From contig NZ_QZEY01000026.1 in assembly GCF_003594875.1 (NCBI RefSeq), positions 1-64,000 on the forward strand: a stretch of DNA of 64,000 nucleotides, in the 5' to 3' direction. Numbering within the stretch: the stretch's first letter is position 1; each line of letters opens with the position of its first letter. A program made the translations under genes and the position numbers. Origin of the DNA: Bailinhaonella thermotolerans (GTDB lineage: Bacteria > Actinomycetota > Actinomycetes > Streptosporangiales > Streptosporangiaceae). Positions 8,034 through 17,296 of the stretch are shown piece by piece. The notes beneath the pieces are model-generated. The model did no database searches. It was not told the DNA's origin and saw only the letters and a list, made by a program, of their open reading frames with translations.

Positions 8034-8063
8034 GGCTCCCCTCACCGGTGTGAGGGGAGCCGG
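8034..8063. terminator. Bidirectional terminator hairpin
   Basis: CGGCTCCCCTCAC (8034-8046) pairs perfectly with 8051-8063 around a 4-nt loop. It sits between the ATPase gene (+) and the convergent gene ending at 8128. The remaining bases from 7828 to 8127 show no convincing gene. Confidence 0.75.
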
Positions 8064-8127
8064 GGGGATGCCGGGCGCGGGCCGTGCCGGTGCCGTCAGG
8101 GAGTGTGGCAGGGGTGCGGCCGCGCGG

Positions 8128-9132
8128 TCAGGCCGGGCGGGCAGCGGCTCTGGCAGCGCGCAGGGCGTCGGCGGCCGGAACCCCTTGCGTCCACGCCTTG
8201 ACGGCAACGTCGGCGATCAGGACCCGGTCGGCCTCCTGCGGCACCGGACCGGCCACCTCGGCGGCCACGCCGCCGAACCGGCCCGCGATGTCGCAAATCC
8301 GCGCGGCCAGGCCGGGGGGCGCCATCACGGCGTGGGCGCACGAGCCCGCCGGCTCCAGGTCCCCGTGGTCCGCCGCGTGGACCAGGCCGGCGACGCGCGC
8401 CAGGTGGTGGCAGGCGCTGTGGAACGCCTCCCACTGGCTGGGCACGGACCACAGGTGCCTGCCGCCCAGGCGCAGGAACAGCAGCACCCGGCCGGACGGC
8501 GCCGTCCGCTCAGGAAGCGTGACGTCGCCGGCGTGCGGCCGGCCGGCCAGCACCTGTGACACCCGCCGCAGCTCGGCCTCCTGGTCGAAGGAGACGCTGG
8601 CGATCTGTGTCAGGTCTCGTGCGATGGCCTCGTGCCAGGCTTCCAGGGATCGCCGCACACCCGCCGACGTGAGCACCTGGATGCGGCGGCCGAGTTCCCG
8701 CAGCCCGGACTGGGCCAGGTCGATCGCGCACGCCACGCATGCATCGGGCAGCCCTCCGTCGCGCAGCCGATCGCGGAGCCGGTCGGCGTGGGAACGCGCC
8801 GGGAAGGCGATTCCCGCGATGTCGCACAACTGCGGGATCTGCGCGCGCAGGTCCGGGCCGATGTGGACGACGTCGGCGGGACAGACGCCGCACGCGCGGC
8901 ACTCGCGCCATGCGGGCAGGTCCGGATCGCCTCTGCCCTCCCGTTCGGCGCCGAGGGGGATGAGGTCCGGCGCCGCCGGGCAACCGGCCCGGTGGTAGCC
9001 GTCCCCGTGCCGGCGGCCCTGCCCCATGCCGGGGATCAGGTGCAGGTCCGGATGGTCGATCTGGGCGGCGGCGACCAGCTTCACGATCGGATAGGCCTGG
9101 ACCGCCTGCTGCTCTCTGTCCATTCCGGTCAC
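8128..9132 (-). CDS. Cys/His-rich protein, paralog of the next gene upstream
   Basis: A 334-residue protein starting at GTG 9132 with AAGGAG 6 nt upstream. It aligns along its length with the protein encoded at 9342-10463: GYHRAGCP, WRECRACGVCPADVVHIG, a CVACA pair, FHSACHHLARVAGL and a C-terminal Ala-rich helix appear in the same order in both. The conserved Cys and His residues (GYHR-GCP, ECxxCGV, CxxC, HxACH) suggest one or two structural zinc sites. No known enzyme motif is seen. The two genes lie downstream of the VirB4-type ATPase on the same strand, so they may belong to the same transfer or maintenance module. Confidence 0.6.
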   Translation of the reverse strand: MTGMDREQQAVQAYPIVKLVAAAQIDHPDLHLIPGMGQGRRHGDGYHRAGCPAAPDLIPLGAEREGRGDPDLPAWRECRACGVCPADVVHIGPDLRAQIPQLCDIAGIAFPARSHADRLRDRLRDGGLPDACVACAIDLAQSGLRELGRRIQVLTSAGVRRSLEAWHEAIARDLTQIASVSFDQEAELRRVSQVLAGRPHAGDVTLPERTAPSGRVLLFLRLGGRHLWSVPSQWEAFHSACHHLARVAGLVHAADHGDLEPAGSCAHAVMAPPGLAARICDIAGRFGGVAAEVAGPVPQEADRVLIADVAVKAWTQGVPAADALRAARAAARPA

Positions 9133-9341
9133 GGTCGTCTCCTTTGTTCTGGGTTAGCCGCGACCGACCGTGAGGGCCCGCGCCGCCCGGGCACGCCCGG
9201 CCCGGCGCCCTGTCGGCCGGGCAGACGAGCCGACCCCGGCAGACCGCGGGCGGAGGCCGGCCGGGCATCCAGCGTCTCGGCGCACCCGCCCGGCCAGCGC
9301 GTCACGGCGGACGTACGTCAGGGATGTGCGGGGCCGCGAGG

Positions 9342-10463
9342 TCAGAGGGCGGCCGCGCGAGCGGCGGCCAGGGCGCGGTCGGCGGCGACGCCCCCGGCCC
9401 AGGCCAGCATGGCCACGCGGGCGATCAGCGCGCTCTGGCCGCCGTCGGGCAGCGGACCGGCGATCTGGGCGCGCCGCCCTGTGCCCGGGTCCCCGAGCCG
9501 GCAGATCTCGCGGGCCAGGGCGGCGGGGGCGGCCACCGCGCACACGCACGACCCGCGAGGGGCATCGGACGGCGCCTCCGGTTCGTGGGCCAGGCCCGCG
9601 ACGCGTCCAAGCTGGTGGCACGCCCCGTGGAACAGCCGGGCGTAGGCGTTCACGCCGGGCGGCCGCTCGCGCGCCGGCCGTACGAACAGCAGGACCGGCT
9701 CACCGGCGAGCAGGCTCTCCGTGCGCCGCGCCAGCTCGGCCTCCTCCAGCGGAGGGATCTGCGGGTCCGCGCCGGAGTGCCGGAGGGGGGAGACCGTCCC
9801 TTCGGCGTCCCCGCGCGGTACGGCGATCGCGGCGCCGGCGCCGTCGTGCCGCATCCGCAGGGCCGCGTACAGGCGCGCGACACGCCGGTGCTCCTCCCCC
9901 GGCGCAAGGCGAAGGTCCAGCACGCCGGCCAGGCGCCGGTCCTGCCGGTGGCGCCATGCGCGCAGCGCGTCGCGCACCGGCGGGAGCGAGATCTGGTGGT
10001 TGAGGCGCCGCACCGCGAGCAGGTGCCGGTCGAGCCGTGCCGCCCAGCAGGTCACGCATCGCGCGGGAAGGTCGCCGTCGCCGGGACGTTGCGCCGCCGC
10101 GCGCCACTCGTGGGCCAGCTCGACCGCGATCTCGGCGATCTGGACCAGCAGCTCCCGCTGACGGTGGTCGAGTTCCCCGCCGATGTGGACCAGGTCGAAC
10201 ACGCTGACACCGCACGTGGCGCACTCCCGCCAGACCTGGCGGCACACCAGGGCGTAGTCGGCCCGGCCCTCCTGCGGCTCGCCGACCTCCAGGTGCCGCG
10301 GCATCCGCGGGCACCCGAGGCGATGGTAGCCCTCACCCAGCCGCCGCCCCTGGGCGATGCCCGGCCTCAGGTGCAGGGCCGGGTGGCGGATCCGGGCGGT
10401 GACGACCAGCTGCGCCAGGTACTCGATGTCGCGTGCCCGGTTGATCAGGTCGGCGTCGCTCAT
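9342..10463 (-). CDS. Cys/His-rich protein, tandem paralog
   Basis: A 373-residue protein from ATG 10463. It shares with the gene at 8128-9132 the motifs GYHRLGCP, WRECATCGVSVFDLVHIG, CVTCW and FHGACHQLGRVAGL. Compared with its paralog it has ~40 extra residues in the centre. Tandem duplication followed by divergence is the simplest reading. The Cys pattern suggests metal binding. Function unknown; it is separated from the VirB4 gene upstream by a terminator. Confidence 0.6.
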   Translation of the reverse strand: MSDADLINRARDIEYLAQLVVTARIRHPALHLRPGIAQGRRLGEGYHRLGCPRMPRHLEVGEPQEGRADYALVCRQVWRECATCGVSVFDLVHIGGELDHRQRELLVQIAEIAVELAHEWRAAAQRPGDGDLPARCVTCWAARLDRHLLAVRRLNHQISLPPVRDALRAWRHRQDRRLAGVLDLRLAPGEEHRRVARLYAALRMRHDGAGAAIAVPRGDAEGTVSPLRHSGADPQIPPLEEAELARRTESLLAGEPVLLFVRPARERPPGVNAYARLFHGACHQLGRVAGLAHEPEAPSDAPRGSCVCAVAAPAALAREICRLGDPGTGRRAQIAGPLPDGGQSALIARVAMLAWAGGVAADRALAAARAAAL

Positions 10464-10583
10464 GTCCCGTCCCGTCCGCACCTCGCGGCTCCGCCGGCGT
10501 CCCCGGCACATCCCATCTGGCTCCCCTTCGGCTCGGCGCTCGCCCGCGGCCACCGTGCGGCCGCCGGTGGCCGGCGCACGGTA

Positions 10584-10622
10584 CGGCTCCCCCGTATCCG
10601 CCAGCGCGGTACGGGGGAGCCG
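10584..10622 (-). terminator. Terminator after the VirB4-type gene
   Basis: A 13-bp perfect stem (CGGCTCCCCCGTA at 10584-10596 with 10610-10622) and a 13-nt loop, 14 bp past the stop of the minus-strand gene at 10636. Confidence 0.6.
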
Positions 10623-10635
10623 GTTCCGGTGGTGG

Positions 10636-13347
10636 TCAGCCGGAGCGGGGCCGCGGGCCGACGTCCAGGCCGGTGAAGAAGTCCCCGGCCGCGGCGTCGT
10701 CCCCGGCGCTCTGGCCGGGGGGCGCCTGCGCGGCGGTCGGCGTCGTCTGGGGCTGCCGCCAGGGCAGGGACGTCGCCGCCGGCTCGGCACCCGCGGCGGG
10801 CGGCGGAGGCGAGGTCAGCGGGTCGTGCGCGTCGAAGCCCTGGGGCGCCGGCTGCGCCTGGCGGGCCCGGGCGGCCGCCCGGTTCTGTTCCTCGCGCAGT
10901 TCCTCCTCGCGGGCGCGCCGGGCGGCGTCGCGGCGGCGGCGGTCCTCGGGGTTGGTGCTGAACGCCTGCATCGCGGCGGCCGGGGTGGGCCCGAGGGCGA
11001 CCTCGGAGTGCCGGCCGTACAGGTCGCGGAAGATGCCGCGGGCCCATTTGGCGGGCTTGCCGTCGGCGGCCGGGGCGGGACCGCACGCCCTGAGCTCCTC
11101 CAGCCGCTGGTCCGTGGGGCGCAGCCCGCACAGCCTCAGCGCCGCCTCGGCCTCCTTGCGCTCGTTCAGTTTGAGCACCAGCACCCGCGACAGGTATCCC
11201 TCCAGGTCGCGGGTGACCACGTCGGCGATCCGCTGGGTGAGGAACATCGGCAAGATGTTCAGCGACCGGCCTTCACGGGAGATCCGCTGCAGCGAGGCCA
11301 GGCCCTCCGGCTGGGACAGGTACGTCCACGCCTCGTCCACGATGAGCACGCCCTTCTGGTGGGCGATGAGGACCTCCAGCGCGGCGCGGGTCACGAGCCG
11401 GACCGCGGCCAGGGCGATGCGCTCGGTGAGGTTGTACTCCCCGGGCCGCTTGCCCTCCGGGAGGCCGAGCTCGCGGTCGAAGTCGATGAGCGTCAGCCGC
11501 TGGCTGACGTCCAGCCGTGGCAGCGGCCGCAGCGCGATGCCCAGGGCGAACAGCGCCGACCCTTCCATCTGCATGCGCACCTGCTCCTTGATCCAGTCCT
11601 TGTGCTCACCCGGGACGCGGTCGAGCGCGTCCCAGACGCACAGGGCGCCGCTGAGCGCGCCCCGCTTGAGCCCGGCGGTCAGCTCGCGCGTGGCCGAGGG
11701 GCTCTTGCGCTCCAGGCTGTCCTCCAGCGCGGCCAGGATGTGGGTGCTGGCGATCTCGGCGGCGATCTCCGGCGGGGCGTACCGGAACGGGTCGAACGCG
11801 CCGGGTTCCTTCTCCAGCGCGGACATCGACACGCGCGCGGAGGGCACTCCCAGTGAGTTGGCGTAGTCGACCATCCCGTACAGCGAGTCGCCGCCCTTGG
11901 GGTTGATCAGGAACACCGGCAGGCCGTTCAGCGCCGCCTGGACGGCCAGGCTCTGGGCGAAGAACGTCTTGCCCGAGCCGGGGTCGCCGAACACGGCGAA
12001 CGACGGCGGCAGGTTCAGGCGGGGGGCGGCCAGGGGGTCGATGAAGAACGGGGTGGCGTCGGGATCGACGATCCCGCCGAACGCGCCCGCCTCGTCCCCG
12101 ATGTTGGAGAACGCCTGCAGCCCCGCGTTGGCGATCATGGGGACGTTGACGTCCTGGATGAAGGGGTTGGTGCGCACCGACGAGCAGGGCAGCGTCTCCT
12201 CCAGCGCGCTGATCTGGCGGTGCTCCAGCGGCTTCATCTGGATCCCGTACGCCTGGGACATGAAGTCCAGGTAGGTCTCCGACGCCTCGGTGATCTCCCG
12301 GGCCATGATGATGGAGCAGTTGGCCAGCATCGGCTGGTGGGAGGCGGCCAGGTAGTCCTCCAGGGCCTTGGCCTGGCCGTAGGAGCTGGACAGCTCGACC
12401 TTCTCCAGGTCGCCGGTCTTGCGCTCCTCCTCGGCGTTGGAGATGATCCGGCGCTGCGCCTTGCGGGCGCGGCCGCGGGTGAGGTTCGCCGGTTCCAGCT
12501 CCGCCCGCACCGACACCACGTGGGGGGCGTCGCCGGGGTGGCTGATCACGTCCATCGCCCAGGTCGCCTGCGGGGCGGGCATGGTGGTCTGCTCGAACCT
12601 CATCACCGCCGCCATCTCCAGGTCGCCCAGGCCGGGCAGGGACAGCTTGGTCGGCTGCTCCTCGATGACGGCGTCGGGGCCGCGGCCCAGGTTGTACCAC
12701 GATTCGAGCTGGTCGAGCTGTTCGCGGGTGGGGACGGCGGCGTTGTGCCGGGTCATGATGGCCCGCACGGTGGCCGCGTCGCTCTCGTAGGCGTCCAGGT
12801 CGGGCACGTCCTCGGCGATGGTCTGCTTGACCAGCTCGGCCATCGCCTTGACCTTCTTGGCCTGGGAGGCGCCCGGATCGGACTTGGAGGCCTTGTCGCG
12901 CAGCGAGGAACGCAGCTGGACGCCGAACAGCAGCGCCCGCTTGGGGGCCAGGAACCCGAACGCCTCGGACTGGTAGCGCCGCAGCTCGGGCGTGTTCGCC
13001 TCCGGCGGGACGACGCGGTCCTGCCAGGTGATGGAGATGATGTGGATCACGCGGTTGTTGGCCAGCGTCGAGATGCCCCCGACGGGCTGGCGGGACGTGG
13101 CCCCCAGGTCGGTCAGCAGCCGCGACAGCGGTGAGGCGATGGCGAGCTGCTGCTCGCCGTCCTCCCACTTCATCGGGAACAGCGGGACGGACCGGTAGAG
13201 CCACACCTCCCCGTTGTGCCCCACGTAGACGCCGTCGTCGGTCCGCCAGGCGTACGGCGTGGTCCACAACGTGGCGGTCTGCGGGTCGGCCCGGCCGGCG
13301 CGGCCCTTGCCGATCAGCCGGCCGGCGTAGGTCTTGAGGTTGGCCAT
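10636..13347 (-). CDS. VirB4/TraC-family type IV secretion ATPase
   Basis: A 903-residue protein from ATG 13347 (MANLKTYAGRL). The N-terminal ~420 residues match the VirB4 N-terminal pattern without catalytic motifs. The ATPase domain follows, with Walker A GDPGSGKTF near residue 454, the VirB4-typical FLINPKGGDSL after it, Walker B GVLIVDEAW near 667 and the downstream ISREGRSLNILPMFLTQR. The last ~100 residues are Pro/Ala-rich and probably disordered. VirB4 proteins energise assembly of conjugative or secretion channels at the inner membrane. A tiny membrane protein lies upstream on the opposite strand, and CpaE/CpaF-like genes lie further along, supporting a secretion or conjugation module. 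No relaxase is visible in this window. Confidence 0.85.
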   Translation of the reverse strand: MANLKTYAGRLIGKGRAGRADPQTATLWTTPYAWRTDDGVYVGHNGEVWLYRSVPLFPMKWEDGEQQLAIASPLSRLLTDLGATSRQPVGGISTLANNRVIHIISITWQDRVVPPEANTPELRRYQSEAFGFLAPKRALLFGVQLRSSLRDKASKSDPGASQAKKVKAMAELVKQTIAEDVPDLDAYESDAATVRAIMTRHNAAVPTREQLDQLESWYNLGRGPDAVIEEQPTKLSLPGLGDLEMAAVMRFEQTTMPAPQATWAMDVISHPGDAPHVVSVRAELEPANLTRGRARKAQRRIISNAEEERKTGDLEKVELSSSYGQAKALEDYLAASHQPMLANCSIIMAREITEASETYLDFMSQAYGIQMKPLEHRQISALEETLPCSSVRTNPFIQDVNVPMIANAGLQAFSNIGDEAGAFGGIVDPDATPFFIDPLAAPRLNLPPSFAVFGDPGSGKTFFAQSLAVQAALNGLPVFLINPKGGDSLYGMVDYANSLGVPSARVSMSALEKEPGAFDPFRYAPPEIAAEIASTHILAALEDSLERKSPSATRELTAGLKRGALSGALCVWDALDRVPGEHKDWIKEQVRMQMEGSALFALGIALRPLPRLDVSQRLTLIDFDRELGLPEGKRPGEYNLTERIALAAVRLVTRAALEVLIAHQKGVLIVDEAWTYLSQPEGLASLQRISREGRSLNILPMFLTQRIADVVTRDLEGYLSRVLVLKLNERKEAEAALRLCGLRPTDQRLEELRACGPAPAADGKPAKWARGIFRDLYGRHSEVALGPTPAAAMQAFSTNPEDRRRRDAARRAREEELREEQNRAAARARQAQPAPQGFDAHDPLTSPPPPAAGAEPAATSLPWRQPQTTPTAAQAPPGQSAGDDAAAGDFFTGLDVGPRPRSG

Positions 13348-13592
13348 GGTCGATGTTCTCCAAGGGCTGTTTTCACGGTGGTCTTTGCGGGCGTGCGCCC
13401 GCGGCCGAGACGGGCCCCGGCGCGCGGGCGACGTTCCTGCCCAGCATCGGAACCGCCGCCCCGCCCACCACCCCAGCGCCCGCGGCCCCGCCCGCCGGGG
13501 AGATCGCACGCGCCGGCCGCGCCCCCTGTGCCGCGGCGCGCCGACGTCCACGGTCGCCGGGGCGAGCTGTGCCGAAATGAAAGGACCAGGAG

Positions 13593-13760
13593 ATGACGCG
13601 GCTGCTGGGGTTGCTGGTGTTCTGGCTGAACGCCACGCTGGTGATCTTCCTCATGTCGGGCCATGCGCTGGTGGCCGTATCGGCCGGGATCCTGCTCACG
13701 GTCGCGGTCTGGCGCCTGTGGCGTCCGCTGCACGTGCGGGGCGACGCCGACCAGCGCTGA
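13593..13760 (+). CDS. 55-residue membrane protein, two predicted helices
   Basis: A short ORF with AAAGGA about 8 nt before the ATG. Residues 3-21 (RLLGLLVFWLNATLVIFLM) and 25-41 (ALVAVSAGILLTVAVW) are hydrophobic, and the C-terminus is basic and polar. It is followed by a strong terminator. The size and position beside a VirB4-type ATPase resemble small VirB2/VirB3-like subunits, but this is inference from context only. Confidence 0.5.
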   Translation: MTRLLGLLVFWLNATLVIFLMSGHALVAVSAGILLTVAVWRLWRPLHVRGDADQR

Positions 13761-13804
13761 ACCCGCCGCTGAACCCCATCGCTGAACCCACCGGACATCC
13801 GGCT

Positions 13805-13836
13805 CCGCCACCTCCCGCCCGCCAGGGAGGTGGCGG
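13805..13836 (+). terminator. Terminator after the small membrane protein gene
   Basis: A perfect 12-bp stem, CCGCCACCTCCC (13805-13816) with 13825-13836, and an 8-nt loop. It lies between convergent genes and could serve both. Confidence 0.7.
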
Positions 13837-13921
13837 TTCATGTGCCCGGCGGGCCCGGACCGGCTCGGCGGGGGCGTCACAGGGGTTGCCTGTCACGCCG
13901 GCGGCCCTCACCTCTCCCCCT

Positions 13922-14992
13922 CTATCCGGCTCCTCGCGCGGCTTGCGGGGTGGCGGGGTCCGGCAGCGCGTAGGGGTCGTCCCGGGCGTCGGGCGCGGCC
14001 TCGGGGAACGGCTGCCGCGCGGGGACCGGCGGGCGTGGGGGGCCTTCAGCCGAGGGAGCGGGGCGGGGGCCGCCGCCGGGAGCCGCGGCCGGGCAGGCGG
14101 GCGAGCGGGGGCAGCGCCGGCACCACTCCCCCGGGCTCAAGGCCGCCGGGCGCGACTCGGTCTTGAGCTGTACGGCGGCGCGGGCGGCGGCCACCACGCG
14201 GCGGGCGGCCGCCGCCAGCGAGTCAGGGCTCACCCGCGGGTCGGTCCACTCGCCGTCGGCGAGGGAGAACACGGCGCTGCGCCAGGGCGGCAGCCCGTGC
14301 CGCAGGGTGCAGACCAGCGCGTACAGCTGCGCCTCCTGGTGGTGCTCCTCGCGCAGCCGCCCGGACTTCAGGTCCACCAGCAGCATGGTGCGGCGCCCGT
14401 CGGGGCGGGGACGGCCCAGGATCAGATCCGGGCGGGCGTGCAGGCGGATGAGGCCGGCGCGTGCCGCCAGGGACTCCTCGAACCGGGGCGACCAGGCGGC
14501 GTCCAGCGGCGGCCACGAGTCCAGGAACGCCGTCACCCGCGACACGGCCCCCGCCAGCACATCGGACTGGGCGGCGATGCCGTCGTCCCAGAGCGCGGCG
14601 AACTCGGCGTTCTCCCCGGCCGCGCCGAGGGCGGCCGCCCGCACGTACTCCTCCACCGGCCGGCCCGGGTGGGTGTGGGCGAGCTGGATGGCCCGGTGCG
14701 TGACGATGCCGGCGGCGACCGGCGGCGGCGTCGCGCCGGCGGGCGGGCCCTCCTGTTCGGCCAGGTATCTGCCCTCGCAGGCCAGCACGGAGGCGATGGA
14801 GCCCTTGGTGAGGTACAGCGGGCCGTCGGGCCAGGCCGGGGCCAGGTCCGCCACCCCGTCGGCGATCGTCTGCCGCAGCTCGTCGGCCAGGCCGGGCGGC
14901 GCGGTCGGACGCGCGGCGCCGACGGCCAGCAGCTCGTCGAAGACCCGCCGCTGGGTGGCGGTGAGGCGGGGCGCGGAGAACCCGTCGTTCAT
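13922..14992 (-). CDS. Cas4/RecB-like PD-(D/E)XK nuclease with Fe-S cluster cysteines
   Basis: A 356-residue protein; ATG 14992 (MNDGFSAPRL) is chosen as the first start inside the conserved region, with no strong ribosome site visible. The nuclease core shows RPDLILGRPRPDG, then LLVDLKSGRL (the D and D-x-K of the fold) and the QAQLYALV helix (RecB motif). One Cys near residue 75 (VLACEGRYL) and three in CRRCPRSPAC near the end match the 4Fe-4S arrangement of Cas4, AddB and PDDEXK_1 proteins. It is followed by a disordered Pro-rich tail. No cas genes are nearby, so it is more likely a DNA-end-processing nuclease of the element than part of CRISPR adaptation. Confidence 0.75.
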   Translation of the reverse strand: MNDGFSAPRLTATQRRVFDELLAVGAARPTAPPGLADELRQTIADGVADLAPAWPDGPLYLTKGSIASVLACEGRYLAEQEGPPAGATPPPVAAGIVTHRAIQLAHTHPGRPVEEYVRAAALGAAGENAEFAALWDDGIAAQSDVLAGAVSRVTAFLDSWPPLDAAWSPRFEESLAARAGLIRLHARPDLILGRPRPDGRRTMLLVDLKSGRLREEHHQEAQLYALVCTLRHGLPPWRSAVFSLADGEWTDPRVSPDSLAAAARRVVAAARAAVQLKTESRPAALSPGEWCRRCPRSPACPAAAPGGGPRPAPSAEGPPRPPVPARQPFPEAAPDARDDPYALPDPATPQAARGAG

Positions 14993-15137
14993 GAGCTGCA
15001 CCGTGCCGGCGGCGCCGGTCGGCGCACCCTGCGGATTCCTGACGGCCCGGCACTGTCGGGGTGCCGCCGGCGGCGCGCCGGCCACCCGGCCGGCGTGCCC
15101 TCCGGCGGAGGATCAGTTCTCGCAAAGGAGGTGGAAC

Positions 15138-17120
15138 GTGCAGCCGGCATCGGCCGCGCGACGTCCGGACGATGAGCGGCACGACCATCTCATCGCGGAC
15201 AACATCGATCTGCTGGCCAGGCTCAACGTGCTGCGGGCCGGCATCGTGGAGGCGCTGCGCGTCGCGGTGCCCAACCACGTCAAAGGCCTGGAGCGCAGGC
15301 TCGGCATGCCCCTGGGCGATCTGGACGAGCCGGTGCTGGTCGCCTACCTCATCACGTTGTCGGAGGCCGCCCGCGGCCTGAACGCCACGCTCCAGCGGCG
15401 TTCACCCGGGCAACGTGGCGGCAAGGGCCTGGAGGCGACCTTCTCCGAGATCAGCAAGGCGACGATGGCCCGGTCCGCGCCCGGCCCGGGCGGCCGTCCG
15501 CGCCAGGTCGCCGAAAGAGCCCGTCCCGGCGCCGAGCCGGCGGGCACCGCGCGGCGGGTGCCGCCGCAGCGGCCCGGCACGGCCAAGGACGCGCGGCGCG
15601 TCCCCTCGCCGTCACCGGCCTCCCACGACCAGGCCGACCGCCCCGAGCAGGCGGGCCCGAAGGGTCCACCACCGCCGATCCCGGCCTCATCCGGCGGCCG
15701 CCACCCGGGCTCGTCCCCGGCCCGGGACGGGGATCAGGCAGGGCCGCGCACGTCCCCGGCCGTCCCCGGCGACGCCGGCCGCGGGCGGCAGGAGACCGCC
15801 CGGAGCGACCGGGCCGACGCGCAGGACGGCCCGGACCAGACCCGCGCGCCCGGTCAGAGCGGCCCCGAGCCGGGACCGGACGACGCCCGGGCGCGGACGC
15901 GCAAGCCGCGCCGGCGCGGCAAACGGCGCACCAAGCCCGCACCGGCAGGCGAGGGCGGCACCCCGGCGGCGGACAGCACCCCAAGCGGTGGGCCCGCGGC
16001 CGCACCCGCCGGACCCGAGCCGGCGCCGCCCCGCGACGCCCTGACCCCCGGCGAACCGGCACCGGCCGCCCAGCCGATCGCGCGGCCGGCCCGGCAGGAG
16101 AAGCCGCGCGCGGAGGAGACGCGCGCGGAGGAGACGGAACCCGGCGACGCCGCCCCGCGTACGGCGGAGGCGGACGCCCCCACGCCAGACGGCTCCGGCC
16201 ATGGCGGAAGTGGGCGCGGCCCGGAACGAGCCGGGGACGGCACCGCGGCACCCGCCGGCCGGCCGGCATCCGAGCCCGCCTCGGCGCTGGTTCCGGCGGC
16301 CCTCCCCCACCCGCAAGCGGCGGCCGGCGCCGGAGACACGGACACCAGCCCGCCCGAAGACACCAGCCCGCCCGGAGACACCGGTTCGCCCGAGAACGCC
16401 GCACTGACCGGGAACGATGAACGGACCGCGAACACCGAGCCGACCGGGAACACCGGGCCGACCGGGAACGGCGGGCCGGGGCAGGACGGCGATCCTCCCG
16501 CCTCCCCCGCCGAGGCGGCACGGCGCGTCCTGGCCGCGCCGCGGCCGGTGTTCGCCACCGACCTGGCCGAGGTGTTCGGCGACGCCGCGCGAGCCCAGCA
16601 GTGGGCCAAGGGGGACGGCAGGGCCTGCGTCGCCCAGGTCGTCCCGGCGCATCCGCGCAACAATCCCCTGGGGGATCTGCTCGTGCCCGCCGAGACGCTG
16701 CGGGACGGCGCCCTGCGCCGCTCCTGGTGGGGACGCTGCCTGGAGCAGGCCTGGCGCGGGCCGCGCTTCTACGAGTTCGCGCAGCTCCTGCGCAGTGTGG
16801 CCGGCGGCGTCACCTGGAGCGACATGGACTCCTTCGCGCCCCACGTCGCGTGCCTGAGCCTGGCCTCCGGCGAGACGATCGTGGCCGTGCTGCGCACCGG
16901 CCAGCACGGGCGGCGCTCCGCGGTGGCCGCGGTGAGCAGCCTCCTGCGGGCCGAGCCGCGCCTGATCTACGTCGCGGTCTGCGGCACCGACCTGGTGGAC
17001 GAGGTCGGCGTGCTCATGGCGCAGGAGATCGCGGCGCGCATGTGGGACCCGGCGTCCATCACGGTGATCGCCGGACATGCCCTGGCCGCCCGCCTGAGCC
17101 ATGACCGGCCCGGGGCATGA
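15138..17120 (+). CDS. Large protein with disordered centre, unknown
   Basis: A 660-residue protein from GTG 15138, preceded by an excellent AAAGGAGG. Residues ~1-115 are helical (DNIDLLARLNVLRAGIVEAL, then a conserved-looking GLERRLGMPLGDLDEP). Residues ~115-450 are extremely rich in Pro, Ala, Gly, Glu and Arg and include short repeats such as EETRAEET and TGNTGPTGN. The C-terminal ~200 residues are again ordered (VFATDLAEVFGDAARAQQW to IAGHALAARLS). I do not recognise either end. It precedes the CpaE/CpaF-like pair on the same strand and may form an operon with them; a scaffold or linker role in the apparatus is possible. Confidence 0.6.
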   Translation: MQPASAARRPDDERHDHLIADNIDLLARLNVLRAGIVEALRVAVPNHVKGLERRLGMPLGDLDEPVLVAYLITLSEAARGLNATLQRRSPGQRGGKGLEATFSEISKATMARSAPGPGGRPRQVAERARPGAEPAGTARRVPPQRPGTAKDARRVPSPSPASHDQADRPEQAGPKGPPPPIPASSGGRHPGSSPARDGDQAGPRTSPAVPGDAGRGRQETARSDRADAQDGPDQTRAPGQSGPEPGPDDARARTRKPRRRGKRRTKPAPAGEGGTPAADSTPSGGPAAAPAGPEPAPPRDALTPGEPAPAAQPIARPARQEKPRAEETRAEETEPGDAAPRTAEADAPTPDGSGHGGSGRGPERAGDGTAAPAGRPASEPASALVPAALPHPQAAAGAGDTDTSPPEDTSPPGDTGSPENAALTGNDERTANTEPTGNTGPTGNGGPGQDGDPPASPAEAARRVLAAPRPVFATDLAEVFGDAARAQQWAKGDGRACVAQVVPAHPRNNPLGDLLVPAETLRDGALRRSWWGRCLEQAWRGPRFYEFAQLLRSVAGGVTWSDMDSFAPHVACLSLASGETIVAVLRTGQHGRRSAVAAVSSLLRAEPRLIYVAVCGTDLVDEVGVLMAQEIAARMWDPASITVIAGHALAARLSHDRPGA

Positions 17121-17296
17121 GCCCGCGACCCCTCAGCCCCCTGCCGCGCCGTCCGGCCCGGCGGGGGTTTCCCGCGCCCCCGCCCTCGCGCCCGGACCGG
17201 CGCGAACACGCCGCCGGCGGGCCGAGGGCCCGTTCCGACACTGGCAAGTGCGCAGACAAAGACTGAAAGCACCGAGAAGAGCGAGGTCCACTCGAC

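Noticed and set aside
7859-8053. 64-codon plus-strand ORF containing a plausible FDEYAAHPVGTVLTM stretch
   Set aside because: No ribosome binding site, it ends inside the terminator stem, and flanking residues are low-complexity; a degraded fragment at best.
12220-13134. Long ORF antisense to the VirB4-type gene
   Set aside because: It shows the Gly/Leu/His/Val bias typical of antisense frames of GC-rich genes and has no ribosome site; the VirB4 frame has clear motifs.
13922-14992. Cas4-like gene considered as evidence of a CRISPR-Cas system
   Set aside because: No cas1, cas2 or effector genes and no repeat-spacer array are visible in the window.
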